Assembly: GCA_036583965.1 (NCBI GenBank)
Contig: JAZBQD010000027.1
Span: forward strand, 30,077,001 to 30,141,000
DNA: 64,000 nucleotides
Direction: 5' to 3'
From: Prunella strophiata
Lineage: Eukaryota; Chordata; Aves; Passeriformes; Prunellidae
This document shows positions 49,505 to 62,729 of this stretch, one piece after another. Position numbers and translations under genes: made by a program. The stretch's first letter is position 1. Every line of letters starts with the position of its first letter. The notes beneath the pieces were generated by a model. That model searched no databases. It was not told where the DNA came from and saw nothing but the letters and a program-made list of their open reading frames with translations.

Positions 49505-50230
49505 TCATGCAATCCCATGGGACCTAGCAGGCATCCAAGGGTGCTGGAAGGGCTGGATGGTGTCCTTGTAAGGCCCCTTTCTGCTGCTCTTGAAGGACCA
49601 TAGAGATTGAGGAAGTTCCATGATGAGTGGAGAAATAACAGTTGAACTCATCTTGTAAAATGGCCAAAAGAACGGTCTAAGAAGCTGATCACCTTGGTTG
49701 TGATCAGTGGGAAAATCATTGGAGTGAGACCTCTAGGAAACATTTCTGGGGATGTGATGGCCACATAGAGTGACTGACAACAATGTGGATTGACCAAGGT
49801 TAAATCTTGAGTGACCCACCTGATCACTCTGCAGGGATGGGTGAATGAGGGCACTGACTGCCCTGTACCTCTGCTTTGGACAGTCTCACAATGTGCTGCA
49901 ACTTTTGAGTTCAACTTTTGATATTGCAGCCCAGATGGGAGGACAATCCCATGGACAACAAACACAGCTTGGCTGCTTTCAGAAGGTCTGGGGTGAGGGG
50001 TCCTCACCCTGTTACAGTCTGTTTATTAATGGGCTCACAGTATTCCTCCTATAAACTGAAACAAGAGTGGTTCAGTTCACATGTGAAGAGGAACTTTTTC
50101 TCCACGAGGACAGTTAATAACTCAAGAGGTTGCCCAAAGAGATGGTGCAGTCTCCATCTTTGTCTGATTTCAGCAGGAGGTTAGACCAGTGACCTTCTGA
50201 GGTCCCTTAAGCCTGTGATTCTATGACCCT
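49505..50230 (+). mobile_element. Diverged CR1 LINE fragment
   Basis: The left part resembles the ORF2 segment GGCATCCAAGGGTGCTGGAAG (HPRVL region); the right part has GAAGAGGAACTTTTTCTCCA, CAAGAGGTTGCCCAAAGAGA, GATGGTGCAGTCTCCATCTT and the end GAGGTCCCTTAAGCCTGTGA TTCTATGACC. The middle is too diverged to follow, so it may be two pieces. Plus orientation. Confidence 0.7.
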
Positions 50231-50335
50231 TATAATGTTGCTGAGCCAGTGAGATGGCACTGACTGCAATTACAAGTGTTCAGAGAATATTTTCTCTCAA
50301 ATATCAGCTTTTCAGTAAGAAGAAAACCTCAGCTG

Positions 50336-50465
50336 TTCCTTGTGTGGCTTTCCCTCCAGACTCTTCACCATCTCCATGTCCCTCCATCTGGCACTCTCTA
50401 ACAGCTCAAGATCTTTCTTGCAGTGTTTGATGATTGCAGTGCATTCAGGGAGGACACTGAGGGTG
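50336..50465 (-). mobile_element. CR1 LINE ORF2-end fragment
   Basis: Minus-strand copy of the region coding the end of ORF2: CAGACTCTTCACCATCTCCA, TGTCCCTCCATCTGGCACTC, TCTAACAGCTCAAGATCTTT. It lies about 100 bp from the opposite-strand copy at 49,505-50,230. Confidence 0.8.
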
Positions 50466-51335
50466 AAGTGAGCACACTGAATCCTTCAGAAAGATCCATG
50501 ACACTGTTTTCAACAGAAAACCTTTTCAGTTTTGGGTAAACATAGAGGAACTTCTCCCCTAAGCTCTCCCAAATCACAGTGAGCACCACTTCTGTCTTTA
50601 CAAAAACACAACTTTTCATGAAAGAAGAAAAAATGAAACTCTGTGAGGAAGACACACATTCTGTCTATACTTCTAACTGATGAAAAGCATTTTCCTACTG
50701 AAAAGAGTTTAAAAGCAGAAAAATCCTTGTCCAGCTACATTGTTCATTTCTTGCAGAGAAAGGATTCTCCACTGTCTTATCTTCAGGATATTCCATTGTG
50801 TTTTCTTTATGTATGGCTCAAACATATCTGCTTTATGAGATGAAAAAATAGTCAGTGGTATATGTATGTATTCTGGGAGATTTAGCTCTATGGGTTTAAA
50901 AGAGTAGGCTCAGGTCTTTCTGCATTAAGTTCTAGAAAAATGCTGATTTATACAGCTCATTAAGGGTCTCAGAACTAACTTCTAACTGAGAAAATATGGG
51001 TGACTAAGCTATATACCTTTGTTTGAAACAGATTCAGAGTCCAGGGCTTAGAGTGCTTTTTGCAACTGAGAAAACTTCTGGCCAAATCCCTTTTTCCTTA
51101 TAGATTCATTGTGTGACCATGCACAAATCCTTTAGCCTGCTTTGCTACAGATAAAACCAATTTCCTGCCTCACAGGAATCTGTCAGAAGGAATAAATGTA
51201 AATGTGCCCAGGTACTGTGGCAAGGGTAGGGGGTGTGGAAATTAACTGAGCACCACTTTTGCTCAATCTGAACTTGTTTGACCTTTCTCATTTAAAATTT
51301 AACTTTTGTATGGGTTTAAGGGGATTGTTTCCTGC

Positions 51336-51354
51336 ATGTGTGTGTGTGTGTGTT
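51336..51354. repeat. Short (TG)n microsatellite
   Basis: About eight TG dinucleotides inside unique intron DNA. Confidence 0.9.
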
Positions 51355-52979
51355 CTCATCTGAATCATCTAGAAATGAAAAACATAGTAGGAGGCAGTAA
51401 TAGTGATTATAAATTGAGCTTATGATGAACAGGTTGCACTTTTGTTAGCACAGAGGGACGAATTTCTCTTTTTCAAAACCATAATCTTGCATGATTTAGT
51501 CCTTGGTTTTACAGCACTGTTGAGATTTTCAGTGTACTGTAGTGTCTTATGTGTATTGCAGGTGTGATTTCTACTCAAGGTGTTCTTTGCTCTTTGAAGA
51601 AGGAAAAGCAAAGTGATGGATGAAAGATTTAAGGACAAATTGTCCAATCCTTTCACCCACCAAGAAAAACCCATCTGTGATGGCTTTGTGAAATGTGAGC
51701 TGCAGATGTGTTTCTAAAACAGCTCCACACAGATCTCTTGATCAAGCTCTTGCAGCAGACCATGGTGAAGTACAGGGTCAGAAGGCAAAAAAGGCCTGAT
51801 TAAAGTTTTCCCTGGACTAAAAGGGAGGAGAAGGAAGGTTTTTCCCAAAAACTGGAAGCTTAAAGGAACAAAGGATTACTATGGATTATCCAATAAATAT
51901 TAGTTTCCAATATCACCTGGCCACAGAAGAATTTGTAGGCATTTCTTGGACTCCATCACTATATTCAATGCCTTTTAGCTGCAAATAAGATTTAGATTCA
52001 GAGCACTTAATTTATATTGGATGTACTTCAAGAGAGAGCCTGCTGTTCAGCCATGGTTCCTGGGATAACCTCATTCACTCACAGAAGAAGGATTTTGTAT
52101 TTTTTAATACACAAATTCTGGGGCACCACTCATTGCCCTGCACTGTACTGGGTCAGATCAGATGCATTCCACAGTCCCTCTTGACCTTAAAACATATGAA
52201 TATAAGAATCTGTGAAACAGCGATGCTCCTTGCCCACAGATCATCACCCTGTCACTAGAAATGAGGGGACAGTCTGTGCTATGAGAGCAGCTGCTGCACT
52301 TTCCACATCTTACAATAGAGCATGTTGCACTTACCTCCACTATTTACACTGCATTCCTCACTGGAAGCACCACACAGGGGTTATCTGATTCTCACTTTTC
52401 CCCCATGAATCATTTGAGACAACTGGGGGCTGTCATCATGTGCTTTTATTTTGATGTGTTAAAATATGGGAGTCAACAAATATGTATAAAGGCACTACAG
52501 GCAAGACAAATTTTAACAATTCACATCCAGTTCTTTCACTGTGTTCACCTTTTGAAAATCTGCTTGTTTGACCCAGACAAGGTGATGACAACTGTAATAA
52601 AGTCACTCCAGGAAATTTTCTCTCATTGATCTACTTGGACAAACAACAAGGAACAAGATTTTGCAGCACAACCTCTTAACAATCTTGGAGACAGTCAGTG
52701 AAAGGGAAAAAAATGTGAATAAGAGGTAAGACACAAATGTAGTTCTTCAGGAAGGTGGAGAAGATTGGCAAGTGGCTTTTGTAATCACCATCAAAATTTG
52801 AAGAAATTGATCTGGGGAAGAAGTATTCTCCCATGTTAAAAATAGACTTCAAATACTGGAGTGAACAGTTTAAATATAAAACTGTTTGTGAACGAAAAAT
52901 CCATTGAGGGATTATTCAGTTCAGCTGAAGGTCTTTATTGCATTTTTAAAATGTAGAATTTTGACATTTTCACCTCATT

Positions 52980-53200
52980 ACTTGCACCATTTTCCAGATG
53001 ATTTAGGAATATGCTGAACAAGAGAGATCCATGTGGGATGCAATAATCTTCTCCCTTGTGCACAACCCATCATTTTTTCCCCCTATATTTGTTTCCTATC
53101 TTTTAGCAATCCACCAGAGGATCTTCTCTCTTGTCCCATGGCTTCTTTAGGAGATTTTGGCTAGGAAACTTCTCTAATGCCTTTAGACAGCTGAGTGCTC
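52980..53200 (-). mobile_element. Possible ancient LINE remnant
   Basis: Strings such as TATGCTGAACAAGAGAGATC, TTGTTTCCTATCTTTTAGCA, ATCCACCAGAGGATCTTCTC and CCCATGGCTTCTTTAGGAGA resemble an old vertebrate LINE (CR1/L3-like) read in antisense. This rests on memory of the pattern only; a RepeatMasker run would decide it. Confidence 0.3.
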
Positions 53201-54620
53201 TAAGATGAAAGTGAAGCTGTTTCTGTTTGGGTAGAGGAAGGAACACCCTCCCTCTGCTAATCCCCTCCAGAAGAGCTGTAATGGGACCAAGCACAGCTCG
53301 TGTCATTACTACAGTAAAATCATCAAAGCCTGCCTGTTTTTCCCTCCATGCTGCAGTGGTATCCTGGGACACATCCTGCCACAGGCAGAGCAACCATTGG
53401 TGCCTCACCAGAGACATTTTGCCTAACACTTCCCTTGCTGCTGTTGATCAGACCCTGCTCCTATTTCCCAGTGCCTTTCATCACAGCTTCACACCCCAAG
53501 CAGTAATAAACCTTCATCCCCTGAACCCACACAACCCTAATTCTGGGTTTAAATCCTGAACCAATCTGAGGAGTCAGAGCTAGGTGAGCACATGTCCTCA
53601 CAGCCCCCTCTGATCACATCTGTCTCATTTAATTTGTAGCTGTATAAGATTTAACCTGTAAATGAAAAGTGAAAATTGAATTTCTACTGTTACTCAGTAG
53701 GCAGGCCAGGGTTGCCTGTGGGCTTGGTAGCAGATGTGTAGTAAAAGAGGCCTCAGTACCTTTCCAGTGCCATTTATGGTGCACAGAAATCCACATGACC
53801 CTTGGAATTCTGACAGTGGCACCAACTGTGAACAGAGAAAGAAATCAAAAACACTTAGGTGGAAGGTGGGGTGTCTTTCTTCTAGAGGAAATTTCCTGCT
53901 AGTAGGCTTGGATAATACAAAGAAAACTACACTGAAAAGCTACAAGAAGGTATAGTGGAAAACACCTAAATATTTTCATGTGCCCCTTGATCCTGGTTAA
54001 AAGCTGGGATATGGGTTTTCCACAACATTGTGAAAAATTGTATTATGACAGTTTATCCAGGCTGAGTTATTCTCATGTTTTTATTAGATAGATTTAGAAA
54101 TCTCTTTTAAAATGAGTCAACTAAACCCCAATTTTGATGCAAAATTTATCCTCGAGTTGTCATGCATTTTTCCAAAGCAAAGCATTTGCTTGTGTTATAT
54201 CAAAATGTCAGTTAGTTTTTATTTTGCATGTTATTCTCAGTCAGGATATCATTCATATGGTACACAATGATCTCACTGGATAGAAATGTATTCCATCTCC
54301 TGGATTTGTAGATGAAAGCTGTAGTTTGGTAGAAGCTGTGACAAAACTCGTGTTGTTGCTGTCTTGTGCCTTTTTCTGCCTCCAAGGGGGGAATTGTGGC
54401 ATTAAGTTAGTCCTGTATTTAAGATATCACAGAGGCGGGAGAGAGGACAAGGGTAAAAAAGGGTTAAGAAAATGTGATCCAGCAATTTTTTTGGAAATTA
54501 ATATTTAATCTGAAAAGCAGCAGTACTCTCCCAAGTTGATGAATGTGATGTGTCTACTGGGAGTGGCCTTTTGATATTTTCTATTATCTGTTAGCTTGCC
54601 AAAACTGATTAAATTATTCT

Positions 54621-54770
54621 TGAAGTGTTCAAGGGCATATTGGATGGGACCCCAACAAGCTGGTCTGGTGGAGGGTGTCTTTACCCAAGGCAGGGGGTGG
54701 AACTGGATGCTCTTTAAGGTCTCTTCCACCCCAAACCATTGGTGCTGAAATTCTGCATTATGATTCTGTA
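54621..54770 (+). mobile_element. CR1 LINE 3'-end fragment
   Basis: TGAAGTGTTCAAGGGCATAT, GGTCTGGTGGAGGGTGTCTT, GGCAGGGGGTGGAACTGGAT and GGTCTCTTCCACCCCAAACC, ending ATTATGATTCTGTA. Plus orientation. Confidence 0.93.
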
Positions 54771-54995
54771 CAATAATATGTTTCCATAGCTCTGGGGCTC
54801 TGGGGCACAGAATCAATGACAAAAATCATAAGGAAGACAGGAAAATGAGCATGGAAAATGCTGCATAAACTTCCCACGCACATCAAGGTGCAGCTCCACC
54901 TGTCTATCAGCCTTCTGCCCTTCTTGCTTCAGTGGGGAAGCAGTGCCAAATTCATGGGATCATTCCACATGCTTCTAGTGTAAGTCATAGCATCC

Positions 54996-55160
54996 TCTTG
55001 TAGAATCACAGAATCCTCTTGTAGAGTCACAGAATCCTCTTGCAGAGTCACAGGATGGTTTGGGTTGGAAGGGACCTTAAGCCCATCCTGTCCTAACCCC
55101 CTAACACCTTCCACTAGACCAGGGTGCTCTAAGCCCCATCCTTGAACACTTCCAGGATTC
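54996..55160 (-). mobile_element. CR1 LINE 3'-end fragment with a duplicated tail
   Basis: Minus orientation: CACAGGATGGTTTGGGTTGG, AAGGGACCTTAAGCCCATCC, CACCTTCCACTAGACCAGGG, TTGAACACTTCCAGGATTCC. Just beyond the 3' end of the element three ~21-bp units (TCCTCTTGTAGAATCACAGAA and variants, about 54,991-55,053) are joined head to tail, merging the CACAGAAT tail motif with flanking sequence. Confidence 0.92.
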
Positions 55161-57403
55161 CAAGTCCTTCACTAAAGACAGAAGGCAGGATATCTAAAAG
55201 TACAAGAGATAATGCACAGCTAGATCGTGGAATATGCTGTCACAAGATACTAAAAGGAGAAATACCTATGTGAATATTTCAATGAGAAACCATGACAGCT
55301 GTTTTCTAACATAAACTTGACAAGGCTGTGAATGCTGATATTCTCATTTTTAAGCTGGTAACCAATGGGGCAATGAAGAAATTTGCTTCCATGGCAAAGC
55401 ATTGCACAATTAAACCTTCTCGGCTGAGTGCTGAATGCCTTCAGCTTACCAGGAAAGCTGAATACCTCACAGGCTTGCATTCCCTGCCAGATGCTTTGTA
55501 GATGTTAATCCACCCATCTGTGAACCATCCACTCTGCCCCAGCTGGAGGTGGGACACAGAAAACACAGGGAAAATAGCCTGTGAAACCACGGTCATTTCC
55601 TGTACTTGCACTGAAATGTGTGGCAGGACAGATCAAGGAAATGCATTCAAGAGAGAAACATGTAATTAATTTCTATTTTTTTTTCTCCTAATATTAATAT
55701 TGTAAATTTACTGTCTGTCTATTGATTTTATTTAGCTCATTTAGAACTTTTGAAAGTGACAGACTACTTAAAAAATCATTCTAAATCATCAAAAGAGCAA
55801 GCTTGGCAACACATGCAGACTCTCTCCTCTAGATCCAGTTGCTGTGTTTCAAGGGCATTGCTGAGAGAGGTGCTGTGGGGAATGGGAGAAGAGAGTACAA
55901 GGGAAGAGTATAAAGTCAACCTCAAATCCCAAAAGGCTTTCTGTCCTGGTAAGAATCCCAGCCAGAGGTAATCCAGGGCTTCTTACTGAAAAACAGAAAC
56001 CCAAGAGTCAGAAACAAAAAAGGATTTTATTTCTTAGCCAGCTTGTGTTGGGTTTCGAGTTGCAGCCTGGGTGGGGTGAGCTTCACCTTACAGCTTTAGC
56101 TTCACCAGGAGAAAAGCAAATCAAGGGTCCATCAGCTGCCAATTTTCAGTAGAATATTTCACAGATAAAATATTTTTATTTTAAGTCATCATCAACTTTC
56201 CACCTTTCACAAGTATTGAACTTCACTCAGACTACCTTATGACTTGTCAGCAGGTGTGTTAAAGGAGCCCTTGACCTGGGAGGAATTATTATATCACTAA
56301 AGCATATGACTTCCACTGTTCAACTGGTAATATTTATATTTTCTGCAGAAACCAGCTTTTAAGATATTTTTCATCTTTCCTTTCACTGTCTCTTTTCCTC
56401 TAAAGCTTTAGAATTTGATATCTGTCCTCCTCTAGCTAAACTTAATATTTTGTCTGGGTGTTGAGATGAAAATATACAGATTTTAAATAGAAGAAAAGAT
56501 GTTTACAGGCGTTAGATTTCCCTTGCTTTCCAATCTGTGCTGCAAAAAGCAGTGAAGCTTACTCAAAGTATAAAATACCATTTGCCTTGGACATCTCACC
56601 TCCATTTAAAGTAGTTTTGCACCTGTCAATGAGGTCGTGATTAAAAGCATATTCAAATTGCCTTTTACAGAGGACTGTCACAGCTCACTAATAATTGTCC
56701 CCAGTCAAGCAAGGAAATTCATAGGATGTTTTCCTTTTTTTTTTTCCAGTGGAAATTGAGAAATGGTGTAATAGGTTATATACTTTAATGTCTGTAAGTC
56801 TTGCAGCTCATCACCACTGTAAATAACTTCATTGTTTTTCCATTATTTTTCCATTCCATTTATTGCCCCTTCTGAGAATTACAGAACACACATGTGCCTC
56901 CAGGAGTTTGTTGAATTCTTATCAGATATCAGGTAAACTTGCTGTTCTACCCTTTCTGGCTGAGAGCTCTGAGCCAGGCCCTTTGGAAGACTGTAGGAGG
57001 AAAACATTCCTGTAATGTTCACATGTGGGGCACAGTAAAGAGAAAGAGGAGCCTTAGCCCTGAGCAGAGCCATAACTAAAAAAATCTCATTCCTTTGGTT
57101 TCCTTCGAAACAATGCTGGGCTAAAGGAAAGGTCTCTCATCTTGCAGAACTGACCCCACAGTGGGAAGGGAAGAAAAGTGGGGTATCACCTTATTGCATA
57201 AAAAAATTGGTCTCATAAATGAACACAAGTTCCATGTGGTTTTGATAGGCTGGAGAGCCTTTGGGGTAATTATCAGATCTTTCCATGAAAAATGGAAATA
57301 AACAAACTGATGAATAAGGACATTTGCAGTAGAGGAATTTGAACAAGCTTTAAATTTCTTATCTTCATAGCAGATTATTCCTTTTCTTTACCCTGAAGAT
57401 GCA

Positions 57404-57406
<3 letters not shown>

Positions 57407-57438
<32 letters not shown>
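57407..57438. repeat. Poly(T) run, 32 nt
   Basis: Uninterrupted T homopolymer with no recognisable retroposon beside it. Confidence 0.97.
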
Positions 57439-57443
<5 letters not shown>

Positions 57444-57764
57444 TGACCAGCTCTTTTTACTTTTTCTAGTCCCTGGTAAACACAATTGTGAGCCTATAAA
57501 ATCCCTCTCTCTTTATCTATTATGGGGATGCAGCAGTAGTTTGCAGCAGCTCCACACATTTTCAAGTCAGTAAAAGTGACACTAGTTCTAATGTAATAAG
57601 CTTAGAAACTGCATTTATTTAAGCAGTTAATGACTCTTGCTACAGTAAGTTTTCATTAGCTTGTTTTTTATTTCATTCTGTTTTCAAGTCCCCTCTATTG
57701 TGCAAGGAATGATGAAGCTTGGTACCATGGCAGAGGCTTTTGATTTGCTTGCAAGCAGCAGCAG

Positions 57765-57860
57765 TTCTTTGAATGGCCTCAAGCTGCACCAGGAAAGGTT
57801 TAGATTAGCTGTTAGGGAAAAAAAAAATATCACAGAAAGGGTTGTAAGGCATTAAATGTT
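57765..57860 (+). mobile_element. CR1 LINE fragment
   Basis: GGCCTCAAGCTGCACCAGGA, AAGGTTTAGATTAGCTGTTA and GAAAGGGTTGTAAGGCATTA match the CR1 segment between ORF2 end and 3'UTR (LRLHQGRFRLDIR region). Plus orientation; it lies less than 100 bp upstream of the GGAA tract. Confidence 0.85.
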
Positions 57861-57950
57861 TTTCCAGCTTTAGTGATTCCTTCTGGAGGGGGCTGACAGC
57901 TGGTCTGTGAGCCAAAAGTTTGAGCTTGCAGGGGAAGAAATTGAAAAGTG

Positions 57951-58196
57951 AAGGAAGGAAGGAAGGAAGGAAGGAAGGAGGAAGGAAGGACAGGAAGAAT
58001 GGAAAGGAAGGAAGGAAAGGAAGGAAGGAAGGAAGGAAGGAAGGAAGGAAGGAAGGAGGAAGAAGGAAGGAAGGACGAGGAAGGAAGGAAGGAAGGAAGG
58101 AAGGAAGGAAGGAAGGAAGGAAGGAAGGAAGGAAGGAAGGAAGGAAGGAAGGAAGGAAGGAAGGAAGGAAGGAAGGAAGGAAGGAAGGAAGGAAGG
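57951..58196. repeat. GGAA-type polypurine tract, about 0.25 kb
   Basis: AAGG/GGAA units, imperfect to about 58,080 (GAGG, CAGG and ACGAGG interruptions) and then nearly perfect to 58,196. It is the reverse complement, in unit, of the TTCC tract at 48,752-49,279. Confidence 0.98.
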
Positions 58197-58949
58197 TCAC
58201 GTGGGAACCAAGAGAACAGAGATAAGCAAGGGATATTTGCAGTCAGAGAAACAAAACTGACACGTGCCATCAGGATTTTTGTAAATGCTTTCCAAATCTG
58301 TTCATGCAGATTGCTCTGCACCAATAAATATGATGAGCTTTTTATGGTGACCAATGATTTAATTGCAGGCTTTGTCAAGAAACACACTTGGATAAGAAAT
58401 GTATAAAAGAGGAGAAGGAGCAGCTTTGATACATTGCTGGGTGTGTTTCTGTCCATCTCCACTACCACAATTCCTTGCCTCTGTGATTCCATGAATGTCC
58501 AATTCTCCGAATCTTCTGCACCATATTGCTTTTTCCAAAATCCCACTAGTATGTCTGAGGTTAGCCAGGCCCTATCCAACATTAAGAACATCTTACATTC
58601 ATGTAAAGGCACTTGTTTTGCAGTTCCTTGGGTGATGATGTCAATCTGCAACATCCAAAGACTTTGCCCATTGAAGCATAACCTTTGTCCTCATTGCAAA
58701 GTTATTACACTGCAAATAAATTGGGATTTTTATTCATTATTACTCAAATTGCTTTATCTGGGGTAATTACATGTGCCTCAGGTGTCTTATGCAGAGGCTG
58801 TTTTTGTGACCCTCCTTTTCAGTCATCTCCTTAGACCTGACAGTGGCCTAACACCTTCCCTACTAACTCTTCTCATCACCTGGGTACCTCTGGTTTGAAG
58901 GCTTATTCATCACCAATAATTAAAGCAAGGAAATGAAATCCAGGAGATA

Positions 58950-59030
58950 TATGTAAATATAATTAATATTATTAATTATTTTAAAATTATTTAGTTTTGA
59001 ATATAATTATTTAAAAATAATACGTAAATA
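58950..59030. repeat. Extremely AT-rich stretch
   Basis: Composed almost only of A and T (AATTAATATTATTAATTATT and similar), with several small self-complementary pieces. No transposon ends recognised. Confidence 0.8.
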
Positions 59031-62000
59031 GAGGGATGTGTAACCACAGTAATAACCTGTATGAGATGTAGAATTCAGCTGACTGTAACTCAGCTGCCTC
59101 TGAATCAGCCTGGCAGAAGATTTAACATGCTATTTCCTATGTACACTGCTGAAAAGTCTCAACAATTATATGATTTTATTTTCTAGGCAGGCTTTTTCTG
59201 CTTTTCTATATAAAATCTCATATGCTTCAGGGCATCCTGACAGTTCAAAGCAGGACATTCTTCATTAAATGCTCTCTGCTTTGGAAGTGTCCTCCAAGCC
59301 ACTTGGATTTTGTGTCTTTCAGAAGGATTTATATATTTCTCTGTGCCTTTGTGGGATTAGATTGCAGGATAGAAATATGTCAGATTAGACTTTTAAACAT
59401 ATTTCTTTAGCTTTCAGGTGTCAAAGTAGATATTTGTTTAGGAAATAGGTAATGAACAGTGGACATAATAAAAAGTCCAAGCCTGTTTTCAGCAAGTATG
59501 GCCAGGAACCATCTAAATACTGTTAGAAAAGGCAATGTGAGCTGCACTGCAAGGTCTCACTTCCAGTTTTAGCCATACTGTGTTTTCTCATTAAAACAAG
59601 GAGCAAGAAGTAGGTTGTGAATCAGCGACAGCGTTTCCTAAATTGACCTCGCCTTTGGTGCCAGTAATAGAACTGGGTCTTTATGAGTGTTCATGCCTCT
59701 TAACATGCCCAGCTGGGCCATGTCTTTTTAGGCACTTATGCTATTTGCATCACAGTGGCAGGACAGTATGAAAAAAAGTCCTGGGGCCATGCAGCTGCCA
59801 TTTCTTTAAACTACCACCACTCCAGCACGTTTAAGGCTTTAAACTAAATGTGTTTTAATGAGTTCCCTCTGTGTTCAGACTAAATAAAAATATAAGATGA
59901 CACACTGGACTTGAGTGCAAAACACTCCAGTGTACCTGCTGGGATGGAAGAATCTGGAAATATAAGAGATGAAAAAAACATTTGACCACCTGGGCAGTCC
60001 CAGCTGCTGCTCCTGGGAAGAGTGAGCAGCATGGACAACTCACTGCTTCCATGTGCCAGCAAGGAAGATTCTCCTGGGAATGCAGAGGAAGGACTTACTG
60101 TTCTTCTTGGTGAGAAAATGCTGTTCTCCAGTGGGCTAGAGGCTCTGAAGAGAACTGATATTTGAGACACCAGGAGGTGAAAACAATTCAGCAAGTCACT
60201 CAATGTGGGTTTATGAATAATGCTACCAATAAGCCAAATTGCAGAAGATGGGGTAAAAATCAGTAGCATTGAACTATTGCTGTAATAGTTGTCAACACCT
60301 GCAGTTATATCTTATAATAGAGAGAGAAAAAAATAAAAAGTGTTTATATAGTTGGAAAAGATCTATCTGTAGAAATAATCACACATGACTGGAAGATATA
60401 TGACCCATAATCTGTCTGAGTGTCTTGGCCAAAGGATTCCTTTAACACTGCTCAACCCAAAAGGCACAGAAATGTTAAAGGAAAGAGATGGGAGCCCCAA
60501 AGCCTGGCTCCCTTTCCATTCATGCAGTTTATTTGCTCTTCAGCTCTACACTGAGAAGCTGTTCTTTGGTTCTTTTCCTGTGCTTGAGTGTGCTGCCAGG
60601 AACCGAAACAATTTCATATTTCATTTCAGCAGAAGTTTCACTCCAATGGTGGATGAAGAGATTCAGCCACAGGGCCTATATACACCTCAAAGTTATTCTA
60701 AGACCTTGATGCTATTTTGTATTTTAAAAGCCACTAGACAAATAAAAATTGTTTTTCCATGTTAATCAAAGTCAAAATATTTACTTACTTTATTCTCAGA
60801 TGAGAAAACACAAACAGTGAAAATTTTAAATAGCTATCCTTCCTAAACCAAAAACATGGTTCTTTATCAAGATGTTCTGTTTTTCTCCTTGGCTCTTTTC
60901 CTCACATTTCAATGTACCATCCCATAATAACAACATCACTGTCTGTGTTAGCTATTAAATTAGCTTGAGCCAAGACCAGGCAATAAGTAAAGGATGATTC
61001 CCTCTGCCTCTAGTAACTAGAGAATTAGCAAAAAAAATGCTGCTTATGTTAAGAAATAATAAAAAAAATATTTTTCTGTATAGTATAGATTAATTGAAAA
61101 AAATAATACATGAGGAGGTTATAAGGTTAAATTGTAGCTAGTACAGAAAGGGAAAAGAAGTCTCTTGATATTTCATGTTAACAGAGCAGAAGAAGAATTG
61201 GGTTTTGTTTTCCTTTTATTATCAACACAGATATCAAAGTACATAGATCCCAGAAGTACATGGAAACATGAAGTATCTTGGGTGTTACTGTAGTTTTTCC
61301 TGTGTGTGCAGCATATCTCACAATTCAGGTTAAAAAGGACCACAGGAAGCAAGAAATGCATGCATGGCAGCCAATAATCTGCCCTGAAACACAGGCTGTA
61401 CTTGTGAGAGTGTTTTGGACTAGTCAACTTCCTAAGGGGATCCTCAGAATTAATTTTTGGAATCCTAAAATATTTCAGTTAATGTGAGATTTATCTTTAG
61501 GCAAATTAGTAACTTTGGCTTATTGGCTAAAATTATTTTGATGAGACTGAATGAAGTAATGAAGAAACCTGCACAGCAATGTCCTTTATTTAAATTAAGT
61601 TCTATATAGGATTTTGTAAGTTCAGTCTTGCAATGTTGTTTTGTTTTAAGAAGATAATGCCTATATATCTGTGCATGTGGATTTTATTTTAAAACTGATT
61701 TTTATTTACTTGCATTGAAAAAAAGATAAAAAACACATCTTTCTCCTCTCTAAAATTCCAGTAAAATCACCAGACATTATACTGGACAGCATAAATAACA
61801 TTGTATTCTGCTGTAGGACAAGTTATAGCTGTGACAAAACCATATGATTGCAGGAACAGCTGTTTATAATGGAAATTTCTTTAGGTATGAGGAGGTTACA
61901 GAAAAGGTTCAATATACAGCTATAATATACCATCCAAAATATTTTGCAGGTAGTATAAAACAAAGAGATTACTGAAGAGTGGATGATAGGGATGTGAAAT

Positions 62001-62729
62001 GCAAAGCCTGGAAGGGCTGTTTCATGTTTTTTCATTTAGTTTGCATTATGTATTTAATTTCTTCATCCTCTGTTAGATCTCTGTTATTTTTATTGTTTAG
62101 TCTCTCTCCCTTTAGTAACTAATATTATAGAACTGGAGTATTTAACAAGAAAAAGCAAAGGTTTAATATTATTTTAAATGTGCAGATAAGAGAAAACAAT
62201 TTGTTTAGTGACAATAAAAATTCAAAGGATTCTTGTTTTGGTGTTTGCTGTTATACAGATTTTCACACTTGGAAAGAGAATTACCATTTAGAAAAAAACA
62301 TGAAAAAACTCATCAAAAGTTGATGTTATTGAAAATAATTATATTTTAATTGTATTCTCTTTAATGAAGTAATCTTCATTTTCAGAAAAGAAATTATGTT
62401 CTTTGAAAAATAATCTTTGCCATCCAATATCAACAATATTGCAAAGCAAGTTTTGGATTTGTGATAATTTTTGGGCTTATATCTTTGGATACAAATGTCG
62501 TTCCACAGTTTGAGTTACCTTAATAATAAACTCCTGAAATTTAAAGATATTCTGAAACCATAGCAGATACCTTCCTATACAGCATATAATGTAGCCTGAA
62601 ATTTATCCAGAATGAAAGACACCTCCTTTTTCAGTGCTGAAAAGCTTTGAAAATTATCTGGGTTACACCTTTGGGAGTGAAGAGCCTGTGTTGCTATTTT
62701 TTTGGACTAAATACAGTAATATACTTAGA

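Noticed and set aside
57661..57855. A 64-codon frame after a pyrimidine tract and CAG, looking like an internal exon
   Set aside because: Its second half is a CR1 fragment and it does not match the next BRINP3 protein segment.
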